Positions 45,681-59,220 of a stretch of 64,000 bases of DNA are shown one piece after another. The position numbers were made by a program, and so were the translations under genes. Numbering within the stretch: position 1 is the stretch's first letter; each line of letters starts with the position of its first letter. The notes beneath the pieces were generated by a model. The model saw nothing but the letters and a program-made list of their open reading frames with translations, did not search any database and was not told the DNA's origin. This DNA comes from Dryomyza anilis (lineage: Eukaryota; Arthropoda; Insecta; Diptera; Dryomyzidae), in assembly GCA_951804985.1 (NCBI GenBank), contig OX638131.1:53875078-53939077 (forward strand). Reading direction: 5' to 3'.

Positions 45681-48309
45681 AAGGGCAAACATGAATTACA
45701 AAATGTGCCAACTATGAGTGATATTTTAAGTTTGAGACGTGATTTCTCAAGAACCCTTGCTCCGAATATAATGATTTATAATGGAATTAAAAGGCAAAAA
45801 TCTGAGGCCTCTAGACTGGTATTTACGGAGTTATGAGCATTTTAAGTTTGAGACGTGATTTCTCAGGAACACATGCGCCGATTATAATAAACTAAAAGGG
45901 CAATCATAAATTACAAAATGTGCCAACTGTGATTCCTCTACGACGTGTATTTACGGAAAAGAGGCATTTTAAGTTTGAGACGTGATTTCATGCGCCGATT
46001 ATAATGATTTATATTGTAATTAAAAGAGCAAATATAGATTACAACATGTGCCAACTTTGAGGCCTCTACGACGTGTATTTACGGAGTATTTATGCGTATT
46101 TACGGAGTTATGAGCATATAAAGTTTGAGATGTGATTTCTCTAGAACCCTTGCGCCAAAAAAGGGCAAAAATGCCCTTTTAATTACAAATTGTGCCAATT
46201 TTGAGGCCTCTAGACTCGTATTTACGGAGTTATGAACATTTTAAGTTTGAAACGTGATTTCTCAAGAACCCTTGCTCCGAATATAATGATTTATAACGGA
46301 ATTAAAAGGCTAAAAAATAGATTACAAATTTTGCCAACTCTGAGTCCTGTAGACTCGTATTTACGGAGTTATGAGCATTTTAAGTATGAGACATGATTTC
46401 TCAAGAACCCATGCGCCGATTATAATAAACTAAAAGTGTAAACATAAATTACAAAATATGCCAACTTTGAGGCCTCTACGACGTGTATTTACGGAGTTAT
46501 GAGCATTCAAAGTTTGAAACGTAATTTCTCAAGAACCCTTGCGCCGATTATAATAAGGGCAAACATAAATTACAAAATGTGCCAACTGTGAGGGCTCTAC
46601 GACGTGTATTTACGGAGTTATAAGCATTTTAAGTTTGAGACGTGATCTCACAAGAGCACTTGTGCCGATTATCATGATTTATATTATAATTAAAAGAGCA
46701 AAAATAGATTACAACATGTGCGAACTTTGAAGCCTCTACGACGTGTATTTACGGAGTTATGAGCATTCTAAGTTTGAGACGTGATTTCTCAAGAGTCCTT
46801 GCGCCGATTATAATAAACTAAAAGGGCAAACATAAATTACAAAATGTGCCAACTTTGAGGCATCTGCGACGCGTATTTACGGAGTAATGAGCATTTTGAG
46901 CTTGAGACGTGCATTTACGATGTAATTACGCGTACTAAGGAATTATAAGTTTGAGACGTGATTTCTCAAGAACCCTTGCGCCGACTATAATGATTTATAT
47001 TGGAATTAAAAGGGCAAAAATAGATTACAAAATGTGCCAACTTTGAGGCACCTGCGACGCGTATTTACGGAGTAATGAGCATTTTGAGCTTGAGACGTGA
47101 TTTCTCAAGAACCATTGCTCCGAATATAATGATTGATAATGGAATTAAAAGGCCAAAAATAGATTACAAATTGTGCCAACTGTGAGGGCTCTACGACGTG
47201 TATTTACGGAGTTATAAGCATTTTAAGTTTGAGACGTGATTTCTCAAGAGCACTTGTGCCGATTATCATGATTTGTATTATAATTAAAAGAGCATTACAA
47301 ATTGTGCCAACTCTGAGGCCTCTAAACTCGTATTTACGGAGTTATGAGCATTTTAAGTTTGAGACGTGATTTCTCAAGAAGCCATGCGCCGATTATAATA
47401 AACTAAAAGGGCAAACATGAATTACAAAATGTGCCAACTATGAGGGCTATTTTAAGTTTGAGACGTGATTTCTCAAGAACCCTTGCTCCGAATATAATGA
47501 TTTATAATGGAATTAAAAGGCAAAAATCTGAGGCCTCTAGACTGGTACTTACGGAGTTATGAGCATTTTAAGTTTGAGACGTGATTTCTCAAGAACACAT
47601 GCGCCGATTATAATAAACTAAAAGGGCAATCATAAATTACAAAATGTGCCAACTGTGATTCCTCTACGACGTGTATTTACGGAGTAGGGGCATTTTAAGT
47701 TTGAGACGTGATTTCATGCGCCGATTATAATGATTTATATTGTAATTAAAAGAGCAAATATAGATTACAACATGTGCCAACTTTGAGGCCTCTACGACGT
47801 GTATTTACGGAGTATTTATGCGTATTTACGGAGTTATGAGCATATAAAGTTTGAGATGTGATTTCTCTAAAACCCTTGCGCCAAAAAAGGGCAAAAATGC
47901 CCTTTTAATAACAAATTGTGCCAATTTTGAGGCCTCTAGACTCGTATTTACGGAGTTATGAACATTTTAAGTTTGAAACGTGATTTCTCAAGAACCCTTG
48001 CTCCGAATATAATGATTTATTATGGAATTAAAAGGCTAAAAATAGATTACAAATTTTGCCAACTCTGAGTCCTGTAGACTCGTATTTACGGAGTTATGAG
48101 CATTTTAAGTATGAGACGTGATTTCTCAAGAACCCATGCGCCGATTATAATAAACTAAAAGTGCAAACATAAATTACAAAATATGCCAACTTTGAGGCCT
48201 CTACGACGTGTATTTACGGAGGTATGAGCATTCTAAGTTTGAAACGTGATTTCTCAAGAACCCTTGCGCCGATTATAATAAAGGCAAACATAAATTACAA
48301 AATGTGCCA
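45681..48309 (+). repeat. Higher-order block B4
   Basis: Copy of B3 at an offset of 14,879 bp, held without net length change through 33641/48520. It has short hairpins at 46159 and 47885 and trimers at 46373 and 48098. Differences from B3 are point changes (for example GCATTTACGATGTAATTACG at 46911 against GTATTTACGATGTATTTACG at 32030). No gene is present. Confidence 0.9.
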
Positions 48310-50287
48310 ACTGTGAGGGCTCTACGACGTGTATTTACGGAGTTATAAGCATTTTAAGTTTGAGACGTGATTTCACAAGAGCACTTGTGCCGATTATCAT
48401 GATTTATATTATAATTAAAAGAGCAAAAATAGATTACAACATGTGCGAACTTTGAAGCCTCTACGACGTGTATTTACAGAGTTATGAGCATTCTAAGTTT
48501 GAGACGTGATTTCTCAAGAGTCCTTGCGCTAATTATAATAAACTAAAAGGGCAAACATAAATTACAAAATGTGCCAACTGTGAGGCATCTGCGACGCGTA
48601 TTTACGGAGTAATGAGCATTTTGAGCTTGAGACGTGTTTTTACGAAGTATTTAGCGTACTAAGGAATTATGAGCATATTAAGTTTGAGACGTGGTTTCTC
48701 AAGAACCCTTGCGCCGACTATAATGATTTATATTGGAATTAAAAGGGCAAAAATAGATTACAAAATGTGCCAACTTTGAGGCATCTGCGACGCGTATTAC
48801 GGAGTAATGAGCATTTTGAGCTTGAGACGTGATTTCTCAAGAACCATTGCTCCGAATATAATGATTGATAATGGAATTAAAAGGCCAAAAATAGATTACA
48901 AATTGTGCCAACTCTGAGGCCTCTAGACTCGTATTTACGGAGTTATGAGTATTTTAAGTTTGAGACGTGATTTCTGAAGAATATATATAATAAACTAAAA
49001 GGGCAAACATGAATTACAAAATGTGCCAACTATGAGGGCTCTACGACGTGTATTTACGGAGTTATAAGCATTTTAAGTTTGAGACGTGATTTCCAAAGAG
49101 CACTTGTGCCGATTATCATGATTTGTATTATAATTAAAAGAGCAAAAATAAAATACAAAATGTACCAACTTTGAGGCCTCTACGACGTGTATTTACGGAG
49201 TATTTACGCGTATTTACGGAGTAATGAGCATTCTAAGTTTGATACGTGATTTCTCAAGAGCCCTTGCGCCGATTATAATGATTTATATTGTAATTAAAAG
49301 AGCAAAAATAGATTACAAAATGTGCCAACTTTGAGCATTTTAATTTTGAGATGTGAGACGAAGAGCCCTTCCGCAGATTATAATAAACTAAAAGGGCAAA
49401 GATAGATTACAAAATGTGCCAACTTTGAGACCTCTACGACGTGTATTTACGGAGTTATGTGCATTTTAAGTTTGAGACGTGATTATATTGTAATTAAAAG
49501 AGCAAAACTAGATTACAAAATGTGCCAACTTTGAGCAATTTAATTTTGAGACGTGATTTCTCAAGAGACCTTGCGCCGATTATAATAGACTAATAAGGCA
49601 AAAATAGATTACAAAATGTGCCAACTTTGGGACCTCTACGACGTGTACTTACGGAGTTATGAGCATTTTAAGTCTGAGACGTGATTTCTCAAGAACTCTT
49701 GGTCTGAATAAATGATTTATAATGGAATTAAAAGGGCACAAATAAATTACAAAATGTGAAAACTTTGAGCATTTTAATTTTGAGACATGATTTCTCAAGA
49801 GCCCTTGCGCCGATTGTAATGATTTATATTGTAATTAAAAGAGCAATAATAGATTACAAAATGAGCCAACTTTGAGCATTTTAATTTTGAGACGTGATTT
49901 CTCAAGAGCCCTTCCGCCGATTATAATAAACTAAAAGGGCAAACATAAATTACAAAATGTGCCTCTACGACGTGTATTTACGGAGTTATGACATTTTAAT
50001 TTGAGACGTGATTTCTCAAGAACCCCTAGCGCCGATTATAATGATTTATATTGTAATTAAAAGAGCAAAAATAGATTACAAAATGTGCCAACTTTGAGCA
50101 TTTTAATTTTAAGACGTGATTTCTCAAGAGCCCTTGCGCCGATTATAATGATTTATAATGGAATTAAAAGGGCAAAAATGATTACAAAATGTGCCAACTT
50201 TGAACATTTTAATTTTGAGACGTGATTTCTCAAGAACCCCTTGCGCCGATTATAATGATTGTAATTAAAAGAGCAAAAATAGATTAC
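48310..50287 (+). repeat. Block C unit 1, second super-unit
   Basis: Copy of 33431-35270 that retains the 138-bp monomer missing there (48810-48947), so the offset rises from 14,879 to 15,017 bp. It keeps GACGTGATTATATTG near 49477, CTCTTGGTCTGAATAA near 49696 and the ATATATATAA run near 48981. Its end repeats the AATAGATTAC to AACTGTGAGGG join near 50288, so that join predates duplication of the super-unit. No gene is present. Confidence 0.9.
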
Positions 50288-52280
50288 AACTGTGAGGGCT
50301 CTACGACGTGTATTTACGGAGTTATAAGCATTTTAAGTTTGAGACGTGATTTCACAAGAGCACTTGTGCCGATTATCATGATTTATATTATAATTAAAAG
50401 AGCAAAAATAGATTACAACATGTGCGAACTTTGAAGCCTCTACGACGTGTATTTACGGAGTTATGAGCATTCTAAGTTTGAGACGTGATTTCTCAAGAGT
50501 CCTTGCGCTAATTATAATAAACTAAAAGGGCAAACATAAATTACAAAATGTTCCAACTTTGAGGCATCTGCGACGCGTATTTACGGAGTAATGAGCATTT
50601 TGAGCTTGAGACGTGTTTTTACGAAGTATTTAGCGTACTAAGGAATTATGAGCATATTAAGTTTGAGACGTGGTTTCTCAAGAACCCTTGCGCCGACTAT
50701 AATGATTTATATTGGAATTAAAAGGGCAAAAATAGATTACAAAATGTGCCAACTTTGAGGCATCTGCGACGCGTATTTACGGAGTAATGAGCATTTTGAG
50801 CTTGAGACGTGATTTCTCAAGAACCATTTCTCCGAATATAATGATTGATAATGGAATTAAAAGGCCAAAAATAGATTACAAATTGTGCCAACTCTGAGGC
50901 CTCTAGACTCGTATTTACGGAGTTATGAGTATTTTAAGTTTGAGACGTGATTTCGCAAGAATATATATAATAAACTGAAAGGGCAAACATGAATTACAAA
51001 ATGTGCCAACTTTGAGGGCTCTACGACGTGTATTTACGGAGTTATAAGCATTTTAAGTTTGAGACGTGATTTCCAAAGAGCACTTGTGCCGATTATCATG
51101 ATTTGTATTATAATTAAAAGAGCAAAAATAAAATACAAAATGTACCAACTTTGAGGCCTCTACGACGTGTATTTACGGAGTATTAACGCGTATTTACGGA
51201 GTAATGAGCATTCTAAGTTTGATACGTGATTTCTCAAGAGCCCTTGCGCCGATTATAATGATTTATATTGTAATTAAAAGAGCAAAAATAGATTACAAAA
51301 TGTGCCAACTTTGAGCATTTTAATTTTGAGACGTGTGACGAAGAGCCCTTCCGCAGATTATAATAAACTAAAAGGGCAAAGATAGATTACAAAATGTGCA
51401 AACTTTGAGACCTCTACGACGTGTATTTACGGAGTTATGTGCATTTTAAGTTTGAGACGTGATTATATTGTAATTAAAAGAGCAAAAATAGATTACAAAA
51501 TGTGCCAACTTTGAGCAATTTAATTTTGAGACGTGATTTCTCAAGAGACCTTGCGCCGATTATAATAGACTAATAAGGCAAAAATAGATTACAAAATGTG
51601 CCAACTTTGAGACCTCTACGACGTGTATTTACGGAGTTATGAGCATTTTAAGTCTGAGACGTGATTACTCAAGAACTCTTGGTCTGAATAAATGATTTAT
51701 AATGGAATAAAAAGGGCACAAATAAATTACAAAATGTGAAAACTTTGAGCATTTTAATTTTGAGACATGATTTCTCAAGAGCCCTTGCGCCGATTGTAAT
51801 GATTTATATTGTAATTAAAAGAGCAATAATAGATTACAAAATGAGCCAACTTTGAGCATTTTAATTTTGAGACGTGATTTCTCAAGAGCCCTTCCGCCGA
51901 TTATAATAAACTAAAAGGGCAAACCTAAATTACAAAATGGGCCTCTACGACGTGTATTTACGGAGTTATGACATTTTAATTTGAGACGTGATTTCTCAAG
52001 AACCCCTAGCGCCGATTATAATGATTTATATTGTAATTAAAAGAGCAAAAATAGATTACAAAATGTGCCAACTTTGAGCATTTTAATTTTAAGACGTGAT
52101 TTCTCAAGAGCCCTTGCGCCGATTATAATGATTTATAATGGAATTAAAAGGGCAAAAATGATTACAAAATGTGCCAACTTTGAACATTTTAATTTTGAGA
52201 CGTGATTTCTCAAGAACCCCTTGCGCCGATTATAATGATTGTAATTAAAAGAGCAAAAATAGATTACAAAATGTGCCAAC
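50288..52280 (+). repeat. Block C unit 2, second super-unit
   Basis: Copy of 35271-37263 at an offset of 15,017 bp. Private changes include GACGTGTGACGAAGAGCCC near 51331 (GACGTGAGACG elsewhere) and GGCAAACCTAAATTAC near 51919. It ends at the D hairpin. No gene is present. Confidence 0.9.
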
Positions 52281-52341
52281 TTTTTGTCCTTTTAGTTCAT
52301 TATAATCGGCGCAAGATTATAATGAACTAAAAGGGCAAAAA
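52281..52341. repeat. Long hairpin opening block D (copy 3)
   Basis: Arms 52281-52307 and 52315-52341, loop GGCGCAA at 52308-52314, identical to copies 1 and 2. It marks the C to D boundary of the second super-unit. Confidence 0.93.
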
Positions 52342-53774
52342 TAGATTACAAAATGTGCCAACTTTGAGCATTTTTAGTTTGAGACGTGATTTCTCAGTAA
52401 CCCTCGCGTCGGCGCAATGATTTGTATTGGAATTAAAAAGGCAAAAATAGATTACAATTATTATGATATATATTTGAATTAAAAGGGCAAAAATAGATAA
52501 CAATATGTGCCAACTTTGAGGCCTCTACGACGTGTATTTACGGAGTTATGACATTTTAATTTGAGACGTGATTTTTCAAGAGCCCTTGCGCCGATTATAA
52601 TGATTTATATTGTAATTAAAAGAGCAAAAATAGATTACAACATGTGCCAACTTTGAGGCCTCTACGACATGTATTTAAGGAGTTATGAGTCTTTGAAAGT
52701 TTGAGACGTGATTTCTCAAGAACCCTTGCGCCGACTATAATGATTTATATTATAATTAAAATGGCAAAAACAGATGTGCCAACTTTGAGCATTTTAAGTT
52801 TGAGACGTGATTTCTCAAGAACACATGCGCCGATTATAATAAACTAAAAGGGCAAACATAAATTACAAAATGTGCCAACTGTGAGGCCTCTACGACGTGT
52901 ATTTACGGAGTTATGAGCAGTTTAATTTTGAGACGTGATTTCTCAAGAGCCCTTGCGCCGATTATAATGATATATATTATAATTAAAAGGGCAAAAATAG
53001 ATTACAAATTGTGCCAACTCTGAGGCATCTAAACTCTTATTTACGGAGTTATGAGCATTTTAAGTTTGAGACGTGATTTCTCAAGAACCCTTGCTCCAAA
53101 TATAATGATTTATAATGGAATTAAAAGGGCAAAATCTGAGGCCTCTAGACGTGTATTTACGGAGTTATCAGTGATTTCTCAAGAGCCCTTGCGCCGATTA
53201 TAATGATATATATTTGAATTAAAAGGGCAAAAATAGATTACAAAATGTGCCAACTTTGAAGCCTCTATAATGGAATTAAAAGGTCAAAAATAGATTACAA
53301 AATGTGACAACTTTGCGCATTTTTTTTTTGAGACGTGATTTTTCAAGAGCCCTTGCGACGATTATATTGATTTATATTGTAATTAATAGAGCAAAAATAG
53401 ATTACAAAATGTGCAAACTTTAAGCATTTTAATTTTGAGACATGATTTCTCAAGAGCCCTTGCGCCGGAATTAAAAGGGCAAAATATGAGGCCTCTAGAC
53501 GTGTATTTACGGAGTTATGAGCATTTTAAGTTTGCGACGTGATTTCTCAAGAGCCCTTGCGCCGATTATAATGATATATATTTGAATTAAAAGGGCAAAA
53601 ATAGATTACAAAATGTGCCAACTTTGAAGCCTCTATAATGGAATTAAAAGGTCAAAAATAGATTACAAAATGTGACAACTTTGCGCATTTTTATTTTGAG
53701 ACGTGATTTTTCAAGAGACCTTGAGCCGATTTTAATAGACTAATAGGGCAAAAATAGATTACAAAATGTGCCAA
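52281..53774 (+). repeat. Higher-order block D, copy 3
   Basis: Single D copy, beginning with the hairpin at an offset of 15,017 bp from D1. It is shorter than 1,623 bp. About 17-20 bp are missing at 53170 (TTATCAGTGATTTCTC against TTATCAGCATTTTAAG then GAAGTGATTTCTC). The last D monomers are also fused at 53700-53720, joining GACGTGATTTTTCAAGAG directly to ACCTTGAGCCG. A T10 run replaces TTTTTATTTT at 53321. No gene is present. Confidence 0.88.
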
Positions 53775-55480
53775 CTTTGAAGCCTCTACGACGTGTATTT
53801 ACGGAGTTATGAGCATTTTAAGTTTGAGACGTGATTTCTCAAGAACCCCTTGCGCCGATTATAATAAACTAAAAGGGCAAACATAAAATACAAAATGTGC
53901 CAACTTTGAGGCCTCCACGACGTGTATTTACGGAGTTATGAGGATTTTAAAATAGAAACGTGATTTCTCAAGAGCCCTTGCGCTGATTATCATGATTTTT
54001 ATTATAATTAAAAGAGCAAACATAGATTACAACATGTGCCAACTTTGAAGCCTCTACGACGTGTATTTACGGAGTTATGAGTATTTGATAGTTTGTGACG
54101 TGATTTCTCAAGAACCCCTTGCGCCGATTATAATGATAGATATTTGAATTAAAAGGGCAAAAATAGATTACAAAATGTGCCAACTTTGAGGCCTCTACGA
54201 CGTGTATTTACGGAGTATTTACGCGTACTAAGGAATTATGAGCATATTAAGTTTGAGACGTGATTTCTCCAGAACCCTTGCACCGACTATAATGATTTAT
54301 ATTATAATAAAAAAGGACAAAAAAAAGGGCAAAATAGATTACAAAATGTGCCAACTCTGAGGCATCTAGACTCGTATTTACGGAGTTATGAGCATTTTAA
54401 ATTTGAGACGTGATTTCTCAAGAACCCATGCGCCGATTATAATAAACTAAAAGGGCAAACATGATTTACGAATGTGCCAACTATGAGGGCTCTACGACGT
54501 GTATTTACGGAGTTATAAGCATTTTAAGTTTGAGACGTGATTTCTCAAGAGCACTTGTGCCGATTATCATGATTTGTATTATAATTAAAAGAGCAAAAAT
54601 AAATAACAAAATGTACCAACTTTGAGGCCTCTACGACGTGTATTTACGGAGTATTTACGCGTATTTACGGAGTTATGAGCATTTTAAGCTTGAGACGTGA
54701 TTTCTCAAGAGCCCTTGCGCCGATTATAATGATTTATATTGTAATTAAAAGAGCAAGTATAGATTACAACATGTGCCAACTTTGAGGCCTCTAGACTCGT
54801 ACGTGTATTTACGGAGTTATGAGCATTTTAAGCTTGAGACGTGATTTCTCAAGAGCCCTTGCGCCGATTATAATGATTTATATTGTAATTAAAAGAGCAA
54901 GTATAGATTACAACATGTGCCAACTTTGAGGCCTCTACGACGTGTATTTACGGAGTATTTATGCGTATTTACGGGCATATTATTTATGAGCATATTAAGT
55001 TTGAGGTGTGATTTCTCTAGAACCCTTGCGCCAACTATAACGAGTTAAAAGGGCCTTTTTGCCCTTTTAATTATAAATTGTGCCAACTTTGAGGCCTCTA
55101 GACTCGTACGTGTATTTACGGAGTTATGTGCATTTTAAGTTTGAGACGTGATTTCTCAAGAACCCATGCGCCGATTATAATAAACTAAAAGGGCAAACAT
55201 GAATTACAAAATGCGCCAACTGTGAGGGCTCTACGACGTGTATTTACGGAGTTATAAGCATTTTAAGTTTGAGACGTGATTTCTCAAGAGCACTTGTGCC
55301 GATTATCATGATTTGTATTATAATTAAAAGAGCATTACAAATTGTGCCAACTCTGAGGCCTCTAAACTCGTATTTACGGAGTTATGAGCATTTTAAGTTT
55401 GAGACGTGATTTCTCAAGAAGCCATGCGCCGATTATAATAAACTAAAAGGGCAAACATGAATTACAAAATGTGCAAACTA
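53775..55480 (+). repeat. Higher-order block E, copy 2
   Basis: Follows E1 at 13,266 bp and then at 13,113 bp, because the first member of the 307-bp pair has lost about 153 bp here, including its hairpin. At 54782-54800 TTTGAGGCCTCTAGACTCG follows the L monomer directly. A private substitution changes the A-run marker to AAAAAAGGACAAAAAAAAGG near 54307. One T-loop hairpin remains at 55045. No gene is present. Confidence 0.87.
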
Positions 55481-55925
55481 TGAGGGCTATTTTAAGTTTG
55501 AGACGTGATTTCTCAAGAACCCTTGCTCCGAATATAATGATTTATAATGGAATTAAAAGGCAAAAATCTGAGGCCTCTAGACTGGTATTTACGGAGTTAT
55601 GAGCATTTTAAGTTTGAGACGTGATTTCTCAGGAACACATGCGCCGATTATAATAAACTAAAAGGGCAATCATAAATTACAAAATGTGCCAACTGTGATT
55701 CCACTACGACGTGTATTTACGGAGTAGAGGCATTTTAAGTTTGAGACGTGATTTCATGCGCCGATTATAATGATTTATATTGTAATTAAAAGAGCAAATA
55801 TAGATTACAACATGTGCCAACTTTGAGGCCTCTACGACGTGTATTTACGGAGTATTTATGCGTATTTACGGAGTTATGAGCATATAAAGTTTGAGATGTG
55901 ATTTCTCTAGAACCCTTGCGCCAAA

Positions 55926-55945
55926 AAAGGGCAAAAATGCCCTTT
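55926..55945. repeat. Short hairpin, decayed A-loop form
   Basis: AAAGGGCA at 55926-55933 pairs with TGCCCTTT at 55938-55945. The right arm then changes to ATATTAC, leaving 8 bp. The same shortened arm is at 59540-59559, which links the B tails that follow E2 and E3. Confidence 0.88.
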
Positions 55946-56113
55946 ATATTACAAATTGTGCCAATTTTGAGTTATGAACATTTTAAGTTTCAAACGTGAT
56001 TTCTCAAGAACCCTTGCTCCGAATATAATGATTTATAATGGAATTAAAAGGCTTAAAATAGATTACAAATTTTGCCAACTCTGAGTCCTGTAGACTCGTA
56101 TTAACGGAGTTAT

Positions 56114-56889
56114 GAGCATTTTAAGTATGAGACGTGATTTCTCAAGAACCCATGCGCCGATTATAATAAACTAAAAGTGCAAACATAAATTACAAAATAT
56201 GCCAACTTTGAGGCCTCTACGACGTGTATTTACGGAGTTATGAGCATTCTAAGTTTGAAACGTGATTTCTCAAGAACCCTTGCGCCGATTATAATAAGGG
56301 CAAACATAAATTACAAAATGTGCCAACTGTGAGGGCTCTACGACGTGTATTTACGGAGTTATAAGCATTTTAAGTTTGAGACGTGATTTCACAAGAGCAC
56401 TTGTGCCGATTATCATGATTTATATTATAATTAAAAGAGCAAAAATAGATTACAACATGTGCGAACTTTGAAGCCTCTACGACGTGTATTTACGGAGTTA
56501 TGAGCATTTTAAGTATGAGACGTGATTTCTCAAGAACCCATGCGCCGATTATAATAAACTAAAAGTGCAAACATAAATTACAAAATATGCCAACTTTGAG
56601 GCCTCTACGACGTGTATTTACGAAGTTATGAGCATTCTAAGTTTGAAACGTGATTTCTCAAGAACCCTTGCGCCGATTATAATAAGGGCAAACATAAATT
56701 ACAAAATGTGCCAACTGTGAGGGCTCTACGACGTGTATTTACGGAGTTATAAACATTTTAAGTTTGAGACGTGATTTCACAAGAGCACTTGTGCCGATTA
56801 TCATGATTTATATTATAATTAAAAGAGCAAAAATAGATTACAACATGTGCGAACTTTGAAGCCTCTACGACGTGTATTTACGGAATTAT
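56114..56889 (+). repeat. Two S1-S2-L trimers in direct tandem
   Basis: The trimer at 56114-56501 is followed at once by another at 56502-56889, offset exactly 388 bp. Both begin GAGCATTTTAAGTATGAGACG (in two boxes: GAGCATTTTAAG, TATGAGACG). Substitutions in the second copy include TTTACGAAGTTATGAGC near 56619 and TTATAAACATTTTAAG near 56748. Elsewhere the trimer occurs singly, so this is a local duplication of the whole trimer. Confidence 0.92.
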
Positions 56890-57659
56890 GAGCATATTAA
56901 GTTTGAGACGTGATTTCTCAAGAACCCTTGCGCCGACTATAATGATTTATATTGGAATTAAAAGGGCAAAAATAGATTACAAATTGTGCCAACTGTGAGG
57001 GCTCTACGACGTGTATTTACGGAGTAATGAGCATTTTGAGCTTGAGACGTGATTTCTCAAGAACCATTGCTCCGAATATAATGATTGATAATGGAATTAA
57101 AAGGCCAAAAATAGATTACAAATTGTGCCAACTGTGAGGGCTCTACGACGTGTATTTACGGAGTTATAAGCATTTTAAGTTTGAGACGTGATTTCCAAAG
57201 AGCACTTGTGCCGATTATCATGATTTATATTGTAATTAAAAGAGCAAAAATAGATTACAAAATGTGCCAACTTTGAGCATTTTAATTTTGAGACGTGAGA
57301 CGAAGAGCCCTTCCGCAGATTATAATAAACTAAAAGGGCAAAGATAGATTACAAAATGTGCAAACTTTGAGACCTCTACGACGTGTATTTACGGAGTTAT
57401 GTGCATTTTAAGTTTGAGACGTGATTATATTGTAATTAAAAGAGCAAAAATAGATTACAAAATGTGCCAACTTTGAGCATTTTAATTTTGAGACGTGATT
57501 TTTCAAGAGCCCTTGCGACGATTATATTGATTTATATTGTAATTAAAAGAGCAAAAATAGATTACAAAATGTGCCAACTTTGAGCATTTTAATTTTGAGA
57601 CGTGATTTCTCAAGAGACCTTGAGCCGATTTTAATAGACTAATAGGGCAAAAATAGATT

Positions 57660-59220
57660 ACAAAATGTGCCAACTTTGAGGCCTCTACGACGTGTATTTA
57701 CGGAGTTATGAGCATTTTAAGTTTGAGACGTGATTTCTCAAGAACCCCTTGCGCCGATTATAATAAACTAAAAGGGCAAACATAAAATACAAAATGTGCC
57801 AACTTTGAGGCCTCCACGACGTGTATTTACGGAGTTATGAGGATTTTAAAATAGAAACGTGATTTCTCAAGAGCCCTTGCGCTGATTATCATGATTTATA
57901 TTATAATTAAAAGAGCAAAAATAGATTACAACATGTGCCAACTTTGAAGCCTCTACGACGTGTATTTACGGAGTTATGAGTATTTGATAGTTTGTGACGT
58001 GATTTCTTAAGAACCCCTTGCGCCGATTATAATGATAGATATTTGAATTAAAAGGGCAAAAATAGATTACAAAATATGCCAACTTTGAGGCCTCTACGAC
58101 GTGTATTTACGGAGTATTTACGCGTACTAAGGAATTATGAGCATATTTAGTTTGAGACGTGATTTCTCCAGAACCCTTGCGCCGACTATAATGATTTATA
58201 TTGGAATTAAAAGGGCAAAAATAGATTACAAAATGTGCCAACTCTGAGGCATCTAGACTCGTATTTACGGAGTTATGAGCATTTTAAGTTTGAGACGTGA
58301 TTTCTCAAGAACCCATGAGCCGATTATAATAAACTAAAAGGGCAAACATGAATTACGAATGTGCCAACTGTGAGGGCTCTACGACGTGTATTTACGGAGT
58401 TATAAGCATTTTATGTTTGAGACGTGATTTCTCAGAGCACTTGTGCCGATTATCATGATTTGTATTATAATTAAAAGAGCAAAAATAAATAACAAAATGT
58501 ACTAACTTTGAGGCCTCTACGACGTGTATTTACGGAGTATTTACGCGTATTTACGGAGTTATGAGCATTTTAAGCTTGAGACGTGATTTCTCAAAAGCCC
58601 TTGCGCCGATTATAATGATTTATATTGTAATTAAAAGAGCAAGTATAGATTACAACATGTGCCAACTTTGAGGCCTCTACGACGTGTATTTACGGAGTAT
58701 TTATGCGTATTTACGGGCATATTATTTATGAGCATATTAAGTTTGAGGTGTGATTTCTCTAGAACCCTTGTGCCAACTATAATGAGTTAAAAGGGCTTTT
58801 TTGCGCTTTTAATTAAAAATTGTGCCAACTTTGAGGTCTCTAGACTCGTACGTGTATTTACGGAGTTATGTGCATTTTAAGTTTGAGACGTGATTTCTCA
58901 AGAACCCATGCGCCGATTATAATAAACTAAAGGGCAAACATGAATTACAAAATGTGCCAACTGTGAGGGCTCTACGACGTGTATTTACGGAGTTATAAGC
59001 ATTTTAAATTTGAGACGTGATTTCTCAAGAGCACTTGTGCCGATTATCATAATTTGTATTATAATTAAAAGAGCATTACAAATTGTGCCAACTCTGAGGC
59101 CTCTAAACTCGTATTTACGGAGTTATGAGCATTTTAAGTTTGAGACGTGATTTCTCAAGAAGCCATGCGCCGATTATAATAAACTAAAAGGGCAAACATG
59201 AATTACAAAATGTGCAAACT
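57660..59220 (+). repeat. Higher-order block E, copy 3
   Basis: Third E copy, offset 17,165 bp from E1 near its start. It has only one member of the 307-bp pair. Its T-loop hairpin at 58787 has a mismatched arm (GCGC in place of GCCC). CCCATGAGCCG near 58312 and CTAAAGGGCAAAC near 58926 are private changes. The A-run near 41034 is absent here: TTGGAATTAAAAGGGC stands in its place. No gene is present. Confidence 0.87.

Larger units (their letters stand above)
55481..57659 (+). repeat. B/C mosaic with a doubled trimer
   Basis: It begins with the B-type tail (GAGGGCTATTTTAAG, hairpin at 55926). A monomer is shortened at 55968 (CCAATTTTGAGTTATGAAC). It carries two exact-length 388-bp trimers in tandem at 56114 and 56502, then fragments of block C (GACGTGAGACGAAG near 57293, GACGTGATTATATTG near 57418) with large parts of C missing. 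Compared with the B-C series at 33 and 48 kb it is strongly shortened. No gene is present. Confidence 0.85.
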